Shown: in pieces, positions 30,242-39,742 of the stretch
Layout: every line of letters starts with the position of its first letter
Numbering within the stretch: position 1 is the first letter of the stretch
Program-made: the position numbers and the translations under genes
DNA from: an uncultured Clostridia bacterium
GTDB lineage: Bacteria > Bacillota > Clostridia > Oscillospirales > Oscillospiraceae
Direction of reading: 5' to 3'
Assembly: GCA_946186225.1 (NCBI GenBank)
Contig: CAMHMK010000003.1
Location: 1 to 50,576, forward strand
Length of the DNA: 50,576 nucleotides
Notes under the pieces: model-generated
What the model was told of the DNA's origin: nothing
The model's input: the letters and a program-made list of their open reading frames with translations, nothing else
Database searches by the model: none

Positions 30242-31120
30242 TTACGCCGTCTTGTCGAGCGCCTGACGCAGACGGTCAAGCAGGGCCTCGCCGGGTGGGG
30301 TCAGGGGCAACCGGCACAGGCCAACGTCCTGGCCGGATAAGCAGAGAGCCGCCTTGATGGGGATCGGGCTGACCTCCGAGAACAGGGCTCGGATCAGGTC
30401 CGCCTGCTCCATCTGCAGGCCAAGGGCGCGCGCATATTCGCCGCGCAGGGCGGCGTCCACCAGGGCCTTGACCGCGGCCGGGCGCAGATTGCTCAGAACG
30501 GAGACCGCGCCGATGGCCCCACAGACCATGAAGGGCAGGATCCGGTCGTCGTTTCCGCAGTAGATCGGGAAGTCCGGCCCGCAGAGCCCGCGAATCCGGA
30601 TCAGGCGGCTGACGTCCGGGTTGGCCTCCTTGATGCCGGCCACTGTTGGCAGCTCTGCGAGCCTGGCGACGGTCTCCGGAGCAATATCCACGCAGGTCCG
30701 GGTCGGGACGTTGTAGAGCAGGACCGGCAGGCGCGTGGCCGCGGCGATGGCACCGTAATGGGCAAGCAGCCCCTCTTGGGTGCAGCGGTTGTAGTAGGGC
30801 GTGACACTGAGCAGACCGTCCGCGCCGAGGGCGGCCGCTGCTTGGGCCGTCTCCACGGCCTTTGCAGTGTTGTTTCCGCCGGTTCCGGCGATCAGCTTGG
30901 TTTTGCCGCCGCAATATCGGACGCAGTGGGCGATGATCGCCAGGGTCTCCTGCTGACTGAGGGTTGCGGCCTCTCCGGTCGTGCCGCAGATCACCAGCGC
31001 CTCCACACCGGCGGCGAGCTGGCTGTCGAGCAGGCGGTCCATGGCCTCGTAGTCGATTCCTCCGTCCCGGAAGGGCGTGACAAGAGCTGTGCAGGTGCCT
31101 CGGAATACAGGCGTTTTCAT
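30242..31120 (-). CDS. dapA: 4-hydroxy-tetrahydrodipicolinate synthase
   Basis: GTCTALVTPFRDGGIDYEAM; CGTTGEAATLS; YYNRCTQEGLLAHY; LYNVPTRT; GIKEANPD. Confidence 0.95.
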   Translation of the reverse strand: MKTPVFRGTCTALVTPFRDGGIDYEAMDRLLDSQLAAGVEALVICGTTGEAATLSQQETLAIIAHCVRYCGGKTKLIAGTGGNNTAKAVETAQAAAALGADGLLSVTPYYNRCTQEGLLAHYGAIAAATRLPVLLYNVPTRTCVDIAPETVARLAELPTVAGIKEANPDVSRLIRIRGLCGPDFPIYCGNDDRILPFMVCGAIGAVSVLSNLRPAAVKALVDAALRGEYARALGLQMEQADLIRALFSEVSPIPIKAALCLSGQDVGLCRLPLTPPGEALLDRLRQALDKTA

Positions 31121-31178
31121 GATGGCATTACCTCCGTTTCCGGGACACTTTATTCCGGGAAACCGTCCATTATGCCTG

Positions 31179-31207
31179 TTGACGAAACGCCGGGTTTCAT
31201 GTATAAT
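31179..31207 (+). promoter_or_regulatory. promoter of queA-tgt
   Basis: TTGACG, 17 nt, TATAAT. Confidence 0.85.
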
Positions 31208-31254
31208 AGATTGAATTAAACAAAAGCGGCTAAGCCGCTGAAAGAGGAACCGGA

Positions 31255-32280
31255 TTGAAAACCCATGATTTTTTCTATGAGCTCCCCCCGGAGCTGATTG
31301 CGCAGACCCCGCTGCAGCAGCGGGACAGCTCCCGCCTGCTGGTACTCGGCCGTGAGAGCGGAAGCATTGAGCATCGGCATTTCCACGATGTGATCGAATA
31401 TCTCAGGCCAGGCGACACTCTGGTTCTGAACGATTCCCGCGTCCTGCCCGCCCGTCTGATGGGACACCGGGTACCCGGCGGCGGCGCCGTAGAGGTCCTG
31501 CTGCTCAAGGATACCGGAAACGACGTCTGGGAATGCCTGACCCGTCCCGGCCGGAAGACCCCGGTGGGGACCCCTCTCCGCTTCGGCGACGGCCAACTCA
31601 CCGCAGAGGTCGTTGATGCCTTGGATGACGGAAAGAAGAAGGTCCGCTTCCACTATGAGGGCATCTTCCTGGAGGTGCTCGAGCAGCTGGGCAAAATGCC
31701 TCTGCCGCCCTACATCAAGGAGGAGCTCCAGGACCAGGAGCGCTATCAGACCGTCTATTCCCGGGTCAATGGCTCCGCTGCCGCCCCCACCGCCGGACTG
31801 CACTTCACCCCGGAACTCCTGCAGGCCATCCGGGACAAGGGTGTGAATCTGGCCTGGGTGACCCTGCACGTGGGTCTGGGCACCTTCCGCCCGGTCAAGG
31901 CCGAAGAGATCACGGACCACCAGATGCATTCCGAGTTCTGCATGCTCTCGCAGGAGACTGCGGACCTGCTCAACCGCACCCGGCAAGCGGGCGGCCGCAT
32001 CATTTGCGTCGGAACCACCTCCTGCCGCACGATCGAGTCCTTTGCCGCCGACGACGGCAGCTTCACCGAGCGCTCCGGCTGGACGAATATCTTCATCTAC
32101 CCGGGCTACCGCTTCAAGGCGATGGACGCCCTGATCACAAACTTCCACCTGCCCGAGAGCACCCTGATCATGCTGGTCTCCGCCTTCGCCGGCCGGGAAA
32201 ACGTCCTGCACGCCTACGAAGTCGCCGTCAAGGAGCGTTATCGGTTCTTCTCCTTCGGCGACGCGATGTTCATTCAGTAA
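31255..32280 (+). CDS. queA: S-adenosylmethionine:tRNA ribosyltransferase-isomerase
   Basis: [77 protein letters not shown] start. Confidence 0.97.
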   Translation: MKTHDFFYELPPELIAQTPLQQRDSSRLLVLGRESGSIEHRHFHDVIEYLRPGDTLVLNDSRVLPARLMGHRVPGGGAVEVLLLKDTGNDVWECLTRPGRKTPVGTPLRFGDGQLTAEVVDALDDGKKKVRFHYEGIFLEVLEQLGKMPLPPYIKEELQDQERYQTVYSRVNGSAAAPTAGLHFTPELLQAIRDKGVNLAWVTLHVGLGTFRPVKAEEITDHQMHSEFCMLSQETADLLNRTRQAGGRIICVGTTSCRTIESFAADDGSFTERSGWTNIFIYPGYRFKAMDALITNFHLPESTLIMLVSAFAGRENVLHAYEVAVKERYRFFSFGDAMFIQ

Positions 32281-32292
32281 AGGAATCAAATT

Positions 32293-33423
32293 ATGTTTCA
32301 GATACTTAAAACGGAAGGGCTTGCCCGGCGCGGAGTGTTCACCTGTGCGCATGGTACTGTCCAGACGCCGGTGTTTATGAACGTCGGCACACAGGCTGCG
32401 ATCAAAGGCGGTCTGAGCGCAAAGGATCTGGCTGAGATCGGCTGCCAGGTGGAGCTTTCGAACACCTACCACCTGCATCTGCGGCCCGGCGACCGGCTGA
32501 TCCACGACCTGGGCGGCCTGCACCGCTTCATGACCTGGGAAAGGCCCATTCTGACCGACTCCGGCGGATTCCAGGTTTTTTCCCTTGCAAGTCTGCGCAA
32601 GATCAAGGAGGAGGGCGTCTACTTTGCCTCCCACATTGACGGGCGGAAGATTTTCATGGGACCGGAGGAGAGCATGCAGATCCAGTCCAACCTGGGCTCC
32701 GATATCTGCATGGCTTTTGACGAGTGCGTGGAGAATCCCTCTCCCTACGAATACGTGAAGCAGTCGATGCAGCGCACCTACCGCTGGCTGGTCCGCTGTA
32801 AGGCTGAAAACGCCCGTCTGAACGCCCTGCCGGACACTGTGAACCCCCAGCAGATGCTCTGGGGGATCAACCAGGGAGGCGCTTACCGTGACCTTCGCAT
32901 CGAGCACGCCAAAATTGTTGCCGACCTGGATCTGCCCGGCTACGCGATCGGCGGTCTGGCCGTGGGCGAGCCGACCGAGGTGATGTACGAGATGATCGAG
33001 GCAGTCGAGCCCTGGCTCCCGGCAGACCGCACCCGCTATCTGATGGGCGTAGGGACCCCCTCGAACATCATCGAGGCCGTGGCGCGGGGCGTGGACTTCT
33101 TTGACTGCGTGATGCCGGCCCGCAACGCCCGCCACGCCCGTCTGTTCACCTGGGAGGGAGCGATCAATCTCAAGAACGCCAAGTACGAGCGCGACGAGAG
33201 CCCCATCGACCCCGTCTGCGACTGCCCGGTCTGCCGCCGCTATTCCAGGGCTTATCTGCACCATCTGTTCAAGGCAGAAGAAATCCTGGCCCTGCGGCTG
33301 AGCGTGATGCACAACCTGTATTTCTACAACAAGCTGATGGAACGTATCCGCCTGGCGCTCGACGACGGTCGGTTCGCCGCCTTCCGTGCGGAATTCAGCG
33401 AAAAACTGAGCAGAAGGATATAG
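32293..33423 (+). CDS. tgt: tRNA-guanine transglycosylase
   Basis: LTDSGGFQVFSLA; GGLAVGEP; YLMGVGTP; CDCPVCRRYSRAYLHHL zinc site. Confidence 0.98.
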   Translation: MFQILKTEGLARRGVFTCAHGTVQTPVFMNVGTQAAIKGGLSAKDLAEIGCQVELSNTYHLHLRPGDRLIHDLGGLHRFMTWERPILTDSGGFQVFSLASLRKIKEEGVYFASHIDGRKIFMGPEESMQIQSNLGSDICMAFDECVENPSPYEYVKQSMQRTYRWLVRCKAENARLNALPDTVNPQQMLWGINQGGAYRDLRIEHAKIVADLDLPGYAIGGLAVGEPTEVMYEMIEAVEPWLPADRTRYLMGVGTPSNIIEAVARGVDFFDCVMPARNARHARLFTWEGAINLKNAKYERDESPIDPVCDCPVCRRYSRAYLHHLFKAEEILALRLSVMHNLYFYNKLMERIRLALDDGRFAAFRAEFSEKLSRRI

Positions 33424-33439
33424 AATTCAAAAAAACTGC

Positions 33440-33468
33440 TTGCATTCCCAACAAAACCCTTGTATAAT
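33440..33468 (+). promoter_or_regulatory. promoter of yajC
   Basis: TTGCAT, 17 nt, TATAAT. Confidence 0.75.
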
Positions 33469-33497
33469 CAATCAGACGAAACTTTGGAGGTACAACT

Positions 33498-33914
33498 ATG
33501 TTCAACTTCTTAAACGCAGCCGCGCCGTCCGGAGGCTTATTCGGCGGCTCCAGCTCCATGATCATCATGCTGGTGGCCTTTGTTGCCGTTTTCTACTTCA
33601 TGATCCTCCGTCCGGAGAACAAGAAGAAGAAGGAAGCCGAGCAGCTTCGTGCTTCTCTGCATAAGGGCGACCAGATCACCACAATCGGCGGCATCGAGGG
33701 CAAGATCGTCAACATCAAGGACGATAAGATCGTCATTGAGTCCGGCGAGGATCAGGTCCGCATGGAGCTCCAGAAGTGGGCTGTCATGACCAACCACACC
33801 GCTGAAAAGGATAAGCAAAGACGCGCCGCTGAGGCCAAAGAGGCCGCGCAGAAGGCGAAGGAAGAGCGCGCCAAGGCCAAGAAAGAGCGCAAGGAAAACG
33901 AGGGCGTCCGCTAA
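33498..33914 (+). CDS. yajC: preprotein translocase subunit YajC
   Basis: IIMLVAFVAVFYFMILRPENKKKKEAEQLRASLHKGDQITTIGGIEGKIVNIKDDKIVIESG. Confidence 0.95.
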   Translation: MFNFLNAAAPSGGLFGGSSSMIIMLVAFVAVFYFMILRPENKKKKEAEQLRASLHKGDQITTIGGIEGKIVNIKDDKIVIESGEDQVRMELQKWAVMTNHTAEKDKQRRAAEAKEAAQKAKEERAKAKKERKENEGVR

Positions 33915-33926
33915 TCCCGGTTCCGG

Positions 33927-33978
33927 ACCCGGAGGCCGCGCAGAGCATACCATGCTTTGCGCGGCCTCCGGGTTTCTC
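33927..33978 (+). terminator. Rho-independent terminator after yajC
   Basis: ACCCGGAGGCCGCGCAGAGCATACCATGCTTTGCGCGGCCTCCGGGTTTCTC. Confidence 0.85.
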
Positions 33979-34076
33979 TTCTGTAAATTGGGGCAGTTTG
34001 GACACAAGCCCACAAAATATTGAGGGCTGACAAAATTCCGCATCGTTTTTTGTCGGTTCTTCTACTCTTCGGGCGC

Positions 34077-34105
34077 TTGTTCGCGAAAAGTGTTTGTGCT
34101 ATAAT
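34077..34105 (+). promoter_or_regulatory. promoter of dnaD-like gene
   Basis: TTGTTC, 17 nt, TATAAT. Confidence 0.7.
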
Positions 34106-34135
34106 AAAAAGTAATCACGATTCGGAGGCCACGTT

Positions 34136-35023
34136 ATGTCGGAAGTCATCCTCACAACTGAAACCATTCGCAAGCTGCTCGCTGCCGGGAACGGAGACAG
34201 CGCTCTGCTGTATCTCTGCCGCGCCGCCGGGCTGAGCGAGGTTGTGACCGGCTTTTCCGAGGCGAGGCTCGAGACCGCCTCCGTCCTGCTGCGGCAGCTC
34301 GGTCTGGACGACAGCCGCAATCCTCGCTTCCTTCAGCCGACCCAGCCGCCGGAATACACAGACGAGGACGTGCGCAGGCAGATGGAGCTGCCGCGCTCCG
34401 GCTTCCGCAAGCTGGTGGGCGAGGTTCAGCGCTGTCTGGGCAAGGTGCTCAATGTGGACGAGCTGAAGATCCTGCTCTCCATGGAAGAATACCTGGGTCT
34501 GCCCGGCGAGGTGGTGAACATCCTGGTTCACTACTGCGTGGAGCGAAACCGTCTGCGCGGAACGGGCCGGATGCCCTCCCTGCGCACGGTGGAAAAGGAG
34601 GCCTATCACTGGGCCGACGAACAGATCGACTCTGTGGAGAAAGCTGCAGCCTTTATGCAGAGCGAAACCAGGCGCGGCCAGCGGCTGAGCGGTCTTTGCA
34701 AGCTGCTGGGCATCACGGGTCGGCGGCTGACCCCGCCGGAGGAGCGCTATCTGCTCACCTGGGTGGACATGGGCTTCCCCGATGAGGCGATCTCCCTTGC
34801 CTACGAAAAGACCTGTGAAAACACAGGCGCACTGACCTGGAAATACATGAACAAGATTATAGAGAGCTGGCAGAGCCAGGGACTTTTCACTCTGGAGCAG
34901 ATCCAGGCCTCTGACCGTAAGCCGGCCCAGAGCGGTCGAAACACCTATCAGCGGCACGGGGATAGCCTGAGCCCGCTGATGCAGGATGCGGTCAACCGGA
35001 TGCTCTCGGACCAGGAGGATTGA
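34136..35023 (+). CDS. DnaD-domain primosomal protein
   Basis: YLGLPGEVVNILVHYCVERNR; GRMPSLRTVEKEAYHWADEQIDS; WVDMGFPDEAISLAYEKTCENTGALTWKYMNKIIESWQSQGL. Confidence 0.9.
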   Translation: MSEVILTTETIRKLLAAGNGDSALLYLCRAAGLSEVVTGFSEARLETASVLLRQLGLDDSRNPRFLQPTQPPEYTDEDVRRQMELPRSGFRKLVGEVQRCLGKVLNVDELKILLSMEEYLGLPGEVVNILVHYCVERNRLRGTGRMPSLRTVEKEAYHWADEQIDSVEKAAAFMQSETRRGQRLSGLCKLLGITGRRLTPPEERYLLTWVDMGFPDEAISLAYEKTCENTGALTWKYMNKIIESWQSQGLFTLEQIQASDRKPAQSGRNTYQRHGDSLSPLMQDAVNRMLSDQED

Positions 35024-35024
35024 G

Positions 35025-36002
35025 ATGAGCTATACGCGTGCGGTCCTCTCCCGCGCCAGACAGCGCCTGGAGGAGGACAACCGAAAAAAGGAGGCAGAGG
35101 CTGCCGAAAACCTGGCGAAGGCCTATGCCAGATTGCCCCGCCTGCGCGCGATCGATCGGGAGCTGCGGACGACCTCTGCCGCCGTTGTTGCCGCCTGCTT
35201 TGACCAAGGGCGGGATCCGGCCCAGGCGGTTCAGCAGATTCGCGCCAGAAACAAAGAGTTGCAGGCCGAGCGCCAGTGGATCCTGGACGACGCGGAAATC
35301 TCCGAGGAATCTCTGGACAACAGCCCCCTTTGCAATCTCTGCGGCGGAAGCGGCTACAAGGACGGAAGCATGTGCGAATGTCTGCAAGAGCTCTGCCGTC
35401 AGGAGCAGCGCCACGCCCTGTCTCCCCTTCTGGCGACCGGCAGGGAGCGGTTTGAGAACTTCTCGCTGGACGTCTACCCGGAGCGCTACTATCCCTCCAT
35501 TGGAACCACGCCCCGGAAGTTGATGCAGCGGAATCTGAGCTATTGCAGGAAGTATGCCGCCCAATTCCAGCCTGGGGCCGGAAATCTGCTCTTCTCGGGT
35601 GCAACGGGACTCGGAAAAACCTTTCTCTCGGCCTGCATCGCCAGGCAGGTGACGGACCGGGGCTACGGCGTGGTCTACGCCTCCGCTGCCAAGCTCTTTG
35701 CTGACTACGAGGGCGTGAAGTTTGACCGTCTGGACGCAAGTGCGGTCGAGGGCTATTCGGTATGCGACCTGCTGATCCTGGACGACCTCGGGACGGAGAT
35801 GACGACGCCTCTGGCTGTGTCCTCCCTCTATCAGCTGGTCAACAACCGGATGCTGGACCGGAAAGCCACGCTGATCTCCACAAACCTGCGGCCCGAGGAT
35901 CTGGAGCCCCGCTACGGCGGACAGATTGCCTCTCGTCTGCTGGGAACCTATGAGCTGATCGTCTTCGAGGGCGAGGACGTGCGGCGGCTGCGAAACAAAT
36001 AA
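35025..36002 (+). CDS. DnaC/DnaI-like ATP-binding helicase loader
   Basis: CNLCGGSGYKDGSMC zinc-like site; LLFSGATGLGKTFLSACIA Walker A; LLILDDLGTEM Walker B. ATG at 35025. Confidence 0.9.
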   Translation: MSYTRAVLSRARQRLEEDNRKKEAEAAENLAKAYARLPRLRAIDRELRTTSAAVVAACFDQGRDPAQAVQQIRARNKELQAERQWILDDAEISEESLDNSPLCNLCGGSGYKDGSMCECLQELCRQEQRHALSPLLATGRERFENFSLDVYPERYYPSIGTTPRKLMQRNLSYCRKYAAQFQPGAGNLLFSGATGLGKTFLSACIARQVTDRGYGVVYASAAKLFADYEGVKFDRLDASAVEGYSVCDLLILDDLGTEMTTPLAVSSLYQLVNNRMLDRKATLISTNLRPEDLEPRYGGQIASRLLGTYELIVFEGEDVRRLRNK

Positions 36003-36011
36003 ATCGGCAGA

Positions 36012-36047
36012 GCAAAACGGCGCGACCGGACGGTCGCGCCGTTTTGC
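36012..36047. terminator. bidirectional terminator
   Basis: GCAAAACGGCGCGACCGGACGGTCGCGCCGTTTTGC. Confidence 0.9.
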
Positions 36048-36063
36048 TGCACCGAAGGGTGCC

Positions 36064-36495
36064 TTATTCGCTTTGCTGCTCCGCCGGGACGACGGCGGCA
36101 GTCAGGACTTCGTCGATGTCGGGATAGTCCCTGTGCAGGGAGATCGGGCGGCCCTGCATATTGGTGAAGCAATGCATGGAGGCGCCGGTGGAGACGAGCT
36201 CTCCGCTTGCGTCGTTGTACATCTGGTACTCCACACGCAGACGGACGCCGGTGTATTCCCGGATCTCCACATGGACGCGGATGCGCTCGTCAAAGTGCGT
36301 CGGGCGGCGGTAGCGGCACTCCACGCCAACGACAGGCGAGAGAATGCCCCGGGCCTCCATGGTCACAAAGCCGATGCCAAGCCGATCGAGGAATTCCACG
36401 CGGGCCTCCTCCATCCAGCGGATATAGTTCGAGTGGTGGACAACCGCCATCTGGTCGGTCTCGTAGTATTGGACACGGTGGATATAGTCATTCAT
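36064..36495 (-). CDS. acyl-CoA thioesterase, YbgC/FadM-like hotdog fold
   Basis: HRVQYYETDQMAVVHHSNYIRWMEEARVEFLDRLG. Confidence 0.93.
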   Translation of the reverse strand: MNDYIHRVQYYETDQMAVVHHSNYIRWMEEARVEFLDRLGIGFVTMEARGILSPVVGVECRYRRPTHFDERIRVHVEIREYTGVRLRVEYQMYNDASGELVSTGASMHCFTNMQGRPISLHRDYPDIDEVLTAAVVPAEQQSE

Positions 36496-36527
36496 TGTAT
36501 GCTTCCCTTTCCTGTGAAAGCCGGGGC

Positions 36528-36995
36528 TTACGGCGCAACGACCTCGAGCGTCGTCTGCGGAAGCACGCGGTTGACCTTCTGTTTGGTCCCGGCGAAGGTA
36601 CCAACATAGTAGACCTCAACCGCGTTCTGCCCTGGCGCAACAACGAAGCTATCCTTGCCGCCCTGCTTGGAGTCCACGCCGGTCAGCTCTGCCTCCTGCA
36701 GCAGACCGAGCTTCCGGTCCTTCTGGAACGTACCGACCAGCTTGACGGTCTTGGCTTCCGAATAGGTGTTCACAATCACATAATTGCACTTGATGATGAC
36801 CTTCTCGCCTTCGACCTGGAATTCCGCATAGTTGGAGCGGGAGTAATCAATTTCGACGACCTCCTTCACCTTGCCCTGGCCGGGCTGGATGGAGGAGGAC
36901 TCTTTCTCGGAGGAGCAGGCGGCAAAGGTGAATAGCAGCGCAAGCGCGAGCAGGACGGGGATGATTCTGGTTTTGAGGGTTGCTTTAACGTTCAT
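36528..36995 (-). CDS. hypothetical lipoprotein
   Basis: Signal peptide and lipobox LLFTFAACSSEKESSS; ATG at 36995. Confidence 0.8.
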   Translation of the reverse strand: MNVKATLKTRIIPVLLALALLFTFAACSSEKESSSIQPGQGKVKEVVEIDYSRSNYAEFQVEGEKVIIKCNYVIVNTYSEAKTVKLVGTFQKDRKLGLLQEAELTGVDSKQGGKDSFVVAPGQNAVEVYYVGTFAGTKQKVNRVLPQTTLEVVAP

Positions 36996-37100
36996 TTTGG
37001 TTTCTCCTGTTGGTTGGTCGGCGGACCTGCGAAGATGCACAGGATCGGCCGGGAATTGACGCAAGGGATTCGGGGCGGAAGGAAATCTCCGTTCCGCGTG

Positions 37101-38315
37101 CTACCGCCCGCGGCGGTAGAGACGGGCCAGGCCGCCCTCGCTGGTCTCGCGGAAGGCCTTGGCGATGTTGATGCCGGTCTGATACATAGTCTTGACGACC
37201 ATGTCGAAGCTGATCGAGCGCGTGTCATAGAGGAAAAAGGCCAGGTTGAAGCTGTTCATCGCGCGCATGGCGGCCACCGCGTTGCGCTCAATGCAGGGGA
37301 TCTGCACCAGACCGCAGATTGGATCGCAGGTCAGGCCGAGATGGTGCTCCATGGCAACCTCGGCGGCGTACTCGATCTGGGCCAGATTCAGGCCCTTGAG
37401 TTCGGACAAGGCGGCGGCAGCCATGGAGCAGGCCGCTCCGATCTCCGCCTGGCAGCCGCACTCGGCGCCGGAGATGGAGGCGTTGTGCTTGATCAGGTTG
37501 CCGATGATGCCCGCCGTGGCAAGGGCGTGGAGGATTTCGACGTCGGGGTACTTATACTGCTCCTGCATATAGCGCAGGACAGAGGGCACGACGCCGCAGC
37601 TTCCGCAGGTGGGGGCCGTGACGACGGTGCCGTTATCGGCGTTCTGCTCGCTGACCGCAAAGGCGTAGGCGCAGATCGTCCGCAGCTCCTTGAGTTGGAC
37701 GATCTGATTCTGGGTGGCCTGCTCATAAAGGTACTTTGCCTTGCGCTCCAGATGCAGGCCGCCGGGAAGCGTGCCGTCCACGTGCAGACCGTCGGCAATG
37801 GCCCAGCGCATGGTCTTCCAGACCTGGGCCAGGAAGGTCCAGATCTCCGGTCCCTCGCAGAGCTCCACGTACTCCCAGATGCGGATGTGCCGCCAGTTGC
37901 AAAACTGGGCGATCTCGGCGAAGGAGTTTTCAGGGTAGACGTCATCGCGGGTATCGTTGTCCACCGGACGGCCCTCGATCACAATGTCGCCGCCGCCAAC
38001 GGACTGGACGCGCATGGGGCCGACCTCCTGACCGTTTTCCACGGCGAAGAAATCCAAGGTGTTCGGATGCTTGAGATCGGCAGGGTCTTCCTTGGCAAAT
38101 ACGACCTCAGTGGGGATGGGCGCAAGGGTCTCGCGCAGGACGCGGTCGGTGCCGTGGCCGACGCCGGTCTTGGCCAGGGAATCATAGAGGACCACGCGGA
38201 TGGACTCCGCATCAGGGTGCTCCTCTTTGAAGATCTGAGCCGCGCGCTGCGGCCCCATGGTATGAGAGGAAGAAGGGCCTTTTCCGATTTTATAGAGATC
38301 GCGAATGGAATTCAT
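37101..38315 (-). CDS. sdaA: L-serine ammonia-lyase, iron-sulfur type (single-chain)
   Basis: GPSSSHTMGPQRAA; TAPTCGSCGVVPSVLRYMQE; GAECGCQAEIGAACSMAAAAL; LGLTCDPICGLVQIPCIERNA. Confidence 0.95.
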   Translation of the reverse strand: MNSIRDLYKIGKGPSSSHTMGPQRAAQIFKEEHPDAESIRVVLYDSLAKTGVGHGTDRVLRETLAPIPTEVVFAKEDPADLKHPNTLDFFAVENGQEVGPMRVQSVGGGDIVIEGRPVDNDTRDDVYPENSFAEIAQFCNWRHIRIWEYVELCEGPEIWTFLAQVWKTMRWAIADGLHVDGTLPGGLHLERKAKYLYEQATQNQIVQLKELRTICAYAFAVSEQNADNGTVVTAPTCGSCGVVPSVLRYMQEQYKYPDVEILHALATAGIIGNLIKHNASISGAECGCQAEIGAACSMAAAALSELKGLNLAQIEYAAEVAMEHHLGLTCDPICGLVQIPCIERNAVAAMRAMNSFNLAFFLYDTRSISFDMVVKTMYQTGINIAKAFRETSEGGLARLYRRGR

Positions 38316-38452
38316 ATTGCCTGCTCCTTTCCGCATATCAAGGATCGTATGCCCGGACTGAATTATTACGATCACTCATCAGCTTATTATAACAGAAACA
38401 GCTCAGAAATCAATCCACAAATGTTAAAAAAATGATTCTGCGGCCAAATGTC

Positions 38453-38481
38453 TTGCCGCAAACCGTCAAATGTGGTAGAAT
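38453..38481 (+). promoter_or_regulatory. promoter of sbcDC
   Basis: TTGCCG, 17 nt, TAGAAT. Confidence 0.6.
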
Positions 38482-38512
38482 AGAGGCATTCCATCCGAAG
38501 GAGGTATAACGT

Positions 38513-39742
38513 ATGCGTTTTCTCCATCTGGCGGACCTGCACTTTGGCAAGTCTCTGCACGGGCGGTCTCTGCTCGCGGAGGATCAGACGGTCTGGGCTG
38601 AGCGATTTTTGGAATTATCCGCATCTCTCCGGCCCGACGCCGTGGTGATCGCGGGCGACGTCTATGACCGCGGCGCACCTGCGGCGGAGGCCGTGGATCT
38701 GCTCAGCCGCTTCCTGACCGGGCTCTGCGATCTGAAAATCCCGGTGCTGCTGATCCCCGGCAACCATGACTCTGCCCAGCGGCTGGCCTTCGGCCGGAAC
38801 CTGCTCTCACGGCAGGGGCTCCACATTGCCGGGCCGCTGACCGCCCCGGGACGGTTGGACCGCGTGACGCTGACCGACGAGCACGGCCCGGTAACCTTCT
38901 GGATGATGCCTTACGTCTTCCCTGCCCTGATTGCAAACGTACTCGGAGACGAGAGCCTACGGGATTACGACGGCGCGGTCCGTGCCCTGCTGAATGCGCA
39001 GGGGGTGGACTTTACCGCGCGGAATGTGCTGATCGCCCACCAGAATGTGACCGCCGGCGGCCTGGAGGTCGAACGCGGCGGGTCCGAGACGATGGTCGGC
39101 GGCGTCGGGCAGATCGACTACACGGCCTTTGACGGCTTCGACTATGCCGCCCTGGGCCACATCCACGCGGGCTACTGGGTGGGGCGGAAGGCGGTCCGGT
39201 ACGCCGGTTCCCCGCTCTGCTACCACTTTAATGAGGCGAAGCAGGCCGAGAAGGGTCCTGTGCTGGTAACGCTCGGCGCAAAAGGTGAGCGCGTCCAAAC
39301 GGAGGTTCTGCAGATCCCGCCCCTGCACCCCCTGAAGCCCTGGAAAGGGACCTGGGCGGAGATTCGCGCTCTGGCTGAGCAAGCGGAGCCGAACTGCTTC
39401 GTCAGCGCCACGCTGACAGACCGGCGGCTCACCCCCGAGATCTGCGATGAGCTGAGCACCCTGCTGGAACAGCGGGATTGCGTGCTGTTGGAGCGGAACT
39501 CCGTTTATCGGCAGTTTACGGCCGCAAACGGTCAGCTCTCCGCCGGGGAGGCGCGGGAGCGCTCCCTGCCGGAGCTCTTTACCGATTTCTATCGCGGAAA
39601 ACGCGACGGCGCAGATCCATCCGACGAGGAACGCGCCCTGATCGAATACGCGGCGGAGCTGATTGCGGGCTCCGACGGACCGGAGGCGGACGCGGCGCTT
39701 GCGGAGCGTCTGCTGCGGCGGGCAAAGGAGGTGGGAAGATGA
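38513..39742 (+). CDS. sbcD: exonuclease SbcD
   Basis: MRFLHLADLHFGKSLHGRSLLAEDQ; VIAGDVYDRGAPAAEAVDLL; LIPGNHDS; ALGHIHAG. Confidence 0.96.
   Translation: MRFLHLADLHFGKSLHGRSLLAEDQTVWAERFLELSASLRPDAVVIAGDVYDRGAPAAEAVDLLSRFLTGLCDLKIPVLLIPGNHDSAQRLAFGRNLLSRQGLHIAGPLTAPGRLDRVTLTDEHGPVTFWMMPYVFPALIANVLGDESLRDYDGAVRALLNAQGVDFTARNVLIAHQNVTAGGLEVERGGSETMVGGVGQIDYTAFDGFDYAALGHIHAGYWVGRKAVRYAGSPLCYHFNEAKQAEKGPVLVTLGAKGERVQTEVLQIPPLHPLKPWKGTWAEIRALAEQAEPNCFVSATLTDRRLTPEICDELSTLLEQRDCVLLERNSVYRQFTAANGQLSAGEARERSLPELFTDFYRGKRDGADPSDEERALIEYAAELIAGSDGPEADAALAERLLRRAKEVGR

Noticed and set aside
31216-33312. 698-aa minus-strand ORF
   Set aside because: Antisense to queA and tgt; shadow ORF.
39478-39738. 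N-terminal extension of the sbcC ORF
   Set aside because: Overlaps sbcD in another frame; the true start is ATG at 39739, coupled to the sbcD stop.
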